From: an uncultured bacterium
Lineage (GTDB): Bacteria > Verrucomicrobiota > Kiritimatiellia > CAIKKV01 > CAIYGI01
Assembly: GCA_903925685.1 (NCBI GenBank)
Contig: CAIYGI010000225.1
Location: forward strand, 1 to 32,163
Length of the DNA: 32,163 nt
Direction of reading: 5' to 3'
This document shows positions 29,672 through 32,163 of the stretch, one piece after another. The notes under the pieces are model-generated. The model was not told the DNA's origin. It did not search any database and saw only the letters and a list, made by a program, of their open reading frames with translations. Numbering within the stretch: the stretch's first letter is position 1; each line of letters opens with the position of its first letter. Both the position numbers and the translations under genes were made by a program.

Positions 29672-31389
29672 AGACGATTGTTCTCATTGGCGACCCGAAT
29701 GTCGGCAAGAGCGTGCTCTTCTCACGGCTGACGGGCGTGGATGTCATTGCCTCGAATTATCCCGGCACGACAGTGGACTACTCGAAAGGGCGGATTACCC
29801 AGCGCGGGGAGCACATGGAAGTTGTTGACGCTCCCGGCACCTATTCGCTTGAACCAACCAACAAGGCGGAAGAAGTGGCCGTGTCATTGCTGGACAAGGC
29901 CGACGTGATCGTGAACGTCATTGACGCCACAAGCCTTGAACGTTGCCTTATTCTGACACTCGAACTTCTGGAACGACGCAAACCGGTCGTCATCGCGCTG
30001 AACATGTGGGATGAGGCGCAACATTTGGGCTTCACCATAAATGTCAGAAAACTTGAAAACCTCTTGCAGGTTCCCGTTGTTCCCACGGTCGCCATCACCG
30101 GCGAAGGCGTCAAGAAACTTGTGCAACGTCTGGACGAAGCGCGGGTCTCCGAGCGTCCAAGGTTGGGCGGAGAGGACCAAGTTTGGGCGGAAGTCGGACA
30201 TATCGTCCGCAAAGTCCAGACGGTGGCCCACCGCCATCACACGTTTCGGGATCGGTTGGTGGATGCAACGGTCAAACCCGGAACCGGACTCCTGACGGCT
30301 GCGGTAGTGCTTTTTGCGCTATTCTGGCTGGTTCGTCTTGTCGGCGAGGGATTGATCCGGTATGGCGTTGGGCCTTTGTTCGATTTGTACCGCATGCCGA
30401 TAACAGTTTTGAGCGATTGGCTGGGCACCGGATTTCTTCGCGACATTCTGATAGGAACGCTGATTGACGGCAAAGTTGACTTTATTCAGTCAATGGGCAT
30501 CTTGACCACCGGCCTTTTTGTGCCCCTTGGGATGGTACTTCCCTACATCATCGCTTTTTATCTGGCGCTGGCGCTTTTGGAAGACTCAGGGTATCTGCCG
30601 AGACTTGCAACGGTGACCGACAATGTTTTTCACAGATTGGGCTTGCATGGCCACGGCGTTATTCCCGTCTTGCTGGGCTTGGGATGCAATGTGCCTGGCG
30701 TGTTGTCCGCGCGCACCCTGGAAACGCGGAAACAACGCTTCATTGCCGCAACGCTCGTGAGCGTGACGGTTCCCTGCATGGCTCAAACCGCCATGATCTT
30801 TGGGGTTCTCGGTCATTATGGCATACACTACATCGTTCTGGTCTTCGGAACTCTGTCGGCAGTTTTTGTTCTGCTGGGTTTGCTTCTTAACCGAACTACA
30901 CGCGGGGAATGTCCTGAACTTTTCCTGGACATTCCGCCCTACCGGCGGCCAAGCCTTTTGGCCGTCACAAAGAAGACCTGGATGCGTGTCCGGTGGTTTC
31001 TGGCGGAGGCAGTTCCTTTCCTTTTCCTCGGGGTTCTGATCGTCAACATCCTGCACGCGGTTGGGTTCCTTGAACATCTGGCCCGCCTAATGTCGCCGTT
31101 CATGAAAGTCTGGTTTGGTCTGCCCGGCGAAGCGGTTCCCGCTTTGCTGGCCGGTTTTCTGCGCAAGGATCTCGCCGTGGGGATGCTGGTTCCATTGGCG
31201 CTCACCCCCGAACAACTGACTATCGCCGTGACGATTCTGGCATTGTATTTTCCCTGCGTGGCCACGTTCGCGGTGTTGCTCAAAGAATTGGGCGTAAAAG
31301 ACATGTTGAAAGCCGCGGCGGTCATGCTCTTGACAGCGCTGGTTGTTGGCGGCACGCTCAGGATCGTACTGATTGGGTGGGCCCTATGA
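29668..31389 (+). CDS. feoB: Ferrous iron transport protein B, short form
   Basis: The 573-residue GTPase-transporter has the G domain (about 1-170) with G1 GDPNVGKS, G3 DAPGTYSL and G4 NMWDEA. It is followed by membrane segments with the Gate motifs LLGLGCNVPGVLSARTLE and VTVPCMAQTAMIF, then a second half with AGFLRKDLAVGML. It is shorter than the E. coli protein (about 770). The G1 loop has Asp and Val where many FeoB have Asn and Ser/Cys. It should import Fe(II) under anaerobic conditions. Transport of another divalent metal is possible, since nikR follows. Confidence 0.93.
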   Translation: MKTIVLIGDPNVGKSVLFSRLTGVDVIASNYPGTTVDYSKGRITQRGEHMEVVDAPGTYSLEPTNKAEEVAVSLLDKADVIVNVIDATSLERCLILTLELLERRKPVVIALNMWDEAQHLGFTINVRKLENLLQVPVVPTVAITGEGVKKLVQRLDEARVSERPRLGGEDQVWAEVGHIVRKVQTVAHRHHTFRDRLVDATVKPGTGLLTAAVVLFALFWLVRLVGEGLIRYGVGPLFDLYRMPITVLSDWLGTGFLRDILIGTLIDGKVDFIQSMGILTTGLFVPLGMVLPYIIAFYLALALLEDSGYLPRLATVTDNVFHRLGLHGHGVIPVLLGLGCNVPGVLSARTLETRKQRFIAATLVSVTVPCMAQTAMIFGVLGHYGIHYIVLVFGTLSAVFVLLGLLLNRTTRGECPELFLDIPPYRRPSLLAVTKKTWMRVRWFLAEAVPFLFLGVLIVNILHAVGFLEHLARLMSPFMKVWFGLPGEAVPALLAGFLRKDLAVGMLVPLALTPEQLTIAVTILALYFPCVATFAVLLKELGVKDMLKAAAVMLLTALVVGGTLRIVLIGWAL

Positions 31390-31393
31390 TCAA

Positions 31394-31426
31394 GGGGCGC
31401 CAATGCCTGTCGGGGCGCCAATGCCT
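31394..31426. repeat. Two 15-nt direct repeats, 18-nt period
   Basis: GGGGCGCCAATGCCT occurs at 31394-31408 and 31412-31426. Each copy contains the palindrome GGCGCC. The pair lies between the feoB stop and the nikR start and could be a protein site or simple slippage. Confidence 0.6.
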
Positions 31427-31474
31427 TGCGGTAGGGGCCAAACACTGGTATCGTTGTTCTCCGACGAGGATGAT

Positions 31475-31888
31475 ATGCCTTTAGTCCGTTTCAGCGTATC
31501 GCTCGATAAGAATCTGGTGGCTGAGTTCGACCGGAAGATCAAGGCCGAGCGTTGTCCGACTCGCTCCAAAGCCGTCGGCGACCTGATCCGCGCCACTTTG
31601 GTTCAAACGGAATGGCAGGCGGGTCAGGAAGTCGTCGGCGCCATCGTTCTCGTCTACGACCACCACAAGCGGGACATCCTCCAACGACTGACCGACGTCC
31701 AGCACGACTGCCATCACGCCATCCTCTCTACGCAGCACATCCACCTGGATCACGACAACTGCCTCGAGATCGTGGCGGTCCACGGCAAGCCGGATGAAAT
31801 TGCCGCCATCGTCACCCGCCTGAAAGCCGTCAAAGGTCTGAAACACGTCTCGCTCGCAGCCGGAACCACCGGGGTTCGGCTGCCCTGA
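31475..31888 (+). CDS. nikR: Nickel-responsive regulator NikR
   Basis: The 137-residue ribbon-helix-helix repressor has an N-terminal RHH domain (LVRFSVSLDKNLVAEFDRKI) and a C-terminal ACT-like metal domain. The square-planar nickel ligands of E. coli NikR (H76, H87, H89, C95) are matched by H77, H88, H90 and C96, in QHDCHH and STQHIHLDHDNC. The ATG at 31475 has GAGGA upstream; a longer frame from 31373 runs through the repeats and is not preferred. A nickel sensor in the same array as a nickel CODH is notable. No recognisable dedicated nickel transporter is in the window. Confidence 0.95.
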   Translation: MPLVRFSVSLDKNLVAEFDRKIKAERCPTRSKAVGDLIRATLVQTEWQAGQEVVGAIVLVYDHHKRDILQRLTDVQHDCHHAILSTQHIHLDHDNCLEIVAVHGKPDEIAAIVTRLKAVKGLKHVSLAAGTTGVRLP

Positions 31889-31893
31889 TCCTC

Positions 31894-31986
31894 CCTTCTG
31901 AAAGACAGGTTTGCGCGAGCGTTTTGTGGTTGCATGGTGTTACGTTTTTATGATACGTGTTATTCCCGTTCCTTCTGAAGGACAGG
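31894..31986. repeat. 16-nt direct repeats flanking a possible operator
   Basis: CCTTCTGAAAGACAGG (31894-31909) and CCTTCTGAAGGACAGG (31971-31986) differ by one base and are 77 nt apart. They bracket a GTGTTAC/GTGTTAT direct repeat. They lie just after nikR in noncoding DNA. Confidence 0.75.
31937..31963. promoter_or_regulatory. GTGTTAY direct repeat, possible NikR-type operator
   Basis: GTGTTAC (31937-31943) and GTGTTAT (31957-31963) are 20 nt apart, start to start, with 13 nt between. Predicted NikR sites in some bacteria are GTGTTAC with its inverted copy about 13 nt away; here the second half is in direct orientation, so the match is partial. It would control whatever lies to the right. 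Confidence 0.3.
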
Positions 31987-32014
31987 AGGAAACGTTCAAA
32001 AAGAAAGGCGGAAA

Positions 32015-32140
32015 ATGAAACTAACATCACACTTCCTGATCTCGGAGGAAAATGAGTTGGCACTTTTCTGGTATTTATCAGGCGAGTTCGTAGATCAAAC
32101 GCGCGCCGGTTTCAGGGTGGTAAAAAGCGGCGTGGGTTAA
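32015..32140 (+). CDS. Small unrecognised reading frame
   Basis: This is a 41-codon frame beginning MKLTSHFLISEENELALFWY and ending in TAA, with AAAGGCGG just upstream of its ATG. I do not recognise it. Nothing else is visible between nikR and the window end, although GAGGAG at about 32147-32152 may be the ribosome binding site of a gene beyond the edge. Confidence 0.3.
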   Translation: MKLTSHFLISEENELALFWYLSGEFVDQTRAGFRVVKSGVG

Positions 32141-32163
32141 ATCTGCGAGGAGTGCGCTGATCG

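Overview
The window looks like part of the chromosome of a strictly anaerobic, GC-rich bacterium. The evidence for anaerobic life is a Ni-Fe carbon monoxide dehydrogenase (cooS), several ferredoxin-type ATPases, NifX/'orange protein' (ORP) family proteins, radical-SAM enzymes, feoAB and nikR. The lineage cannot be fixed from sequence alone. Degenerate 7- to 12-nt-period repeats in the left flank remind me of anaerobic PVC-group genomes (Kiritimatiellota, Lentisphaerota), but gene content of this kind also occurs in Desulfobacterota. No rRNA, tRNA, CRISPR array or intact insertion sequence was seen.

Layout. (1) Positions 1-2560 are a decayed phage or accessory flank: a terminase large-subunit gene with a truncated C-terminus, a DUF5681-like gene whose 3' end runs into repeats, an excisionase-type helix-turn-helix gene, and a mosaic of short-period repeats. 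(2) A methyltransferase gene (minus strand) and a sigma-54 activator gene (plus strand) diverge from about 3211-3335. (3) A good sigma-54 promoter with upstream palindromes lies at 4760-4890. (4) From 4932 to 31888 about 40 genes all read on the plus strand, many joined by ATGA start/stop overlaps. In order they are: an exported OB-fold-like protein, two NifX/ORP proteins, three glycine-rich DUF5320-type proteins, a flavin split-barrel protein, a radical-SAM protein, an FmdB zinc ribbon, a ferredoxin, a methyltransferase, an encapsulin-type ferritin, a thioredoxin, a NifU-like scaffold, a MinD-ferredoxin ATPase, DUF89, a CoA-disulfide-reductase-like flavoprotein, BioB, a Cys/Met PLP enzyme, a second DUF89, DUF4031, a ZIP transporter, a second MinD-ferredoxin ATPase, phosphatidylserine decarboxylase, a TauE permease, DUF364, CooS, an MBL hydrolase, an Mrp-ORP fusion, a thioesterase, a peroxiredoxin, RidA, DAHP synthase, a broken DsrE-like gene, a methyltransferase fragment, TrmO, FeoA, FeoB and NikR.

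How they may work together (inference). The sigma-54 activator, ORP/NifX proteins, two MinD-ferredoxin ATPases and Mrp-ORP fusion are the parts of the ORP system known from Desulfovibrio. Here they are embedded in a much larger array with iron-sulfur assembly, metal transport (ZIP, FeoAB), metal sensing (NikR), redox protection and a nickel-dependent CODH. I read the block as an expanded, sigma-54-controlled metal-sulfur cofactor and anaerobic redox island, possibly serving CODH maturation. Its collective role is not established.
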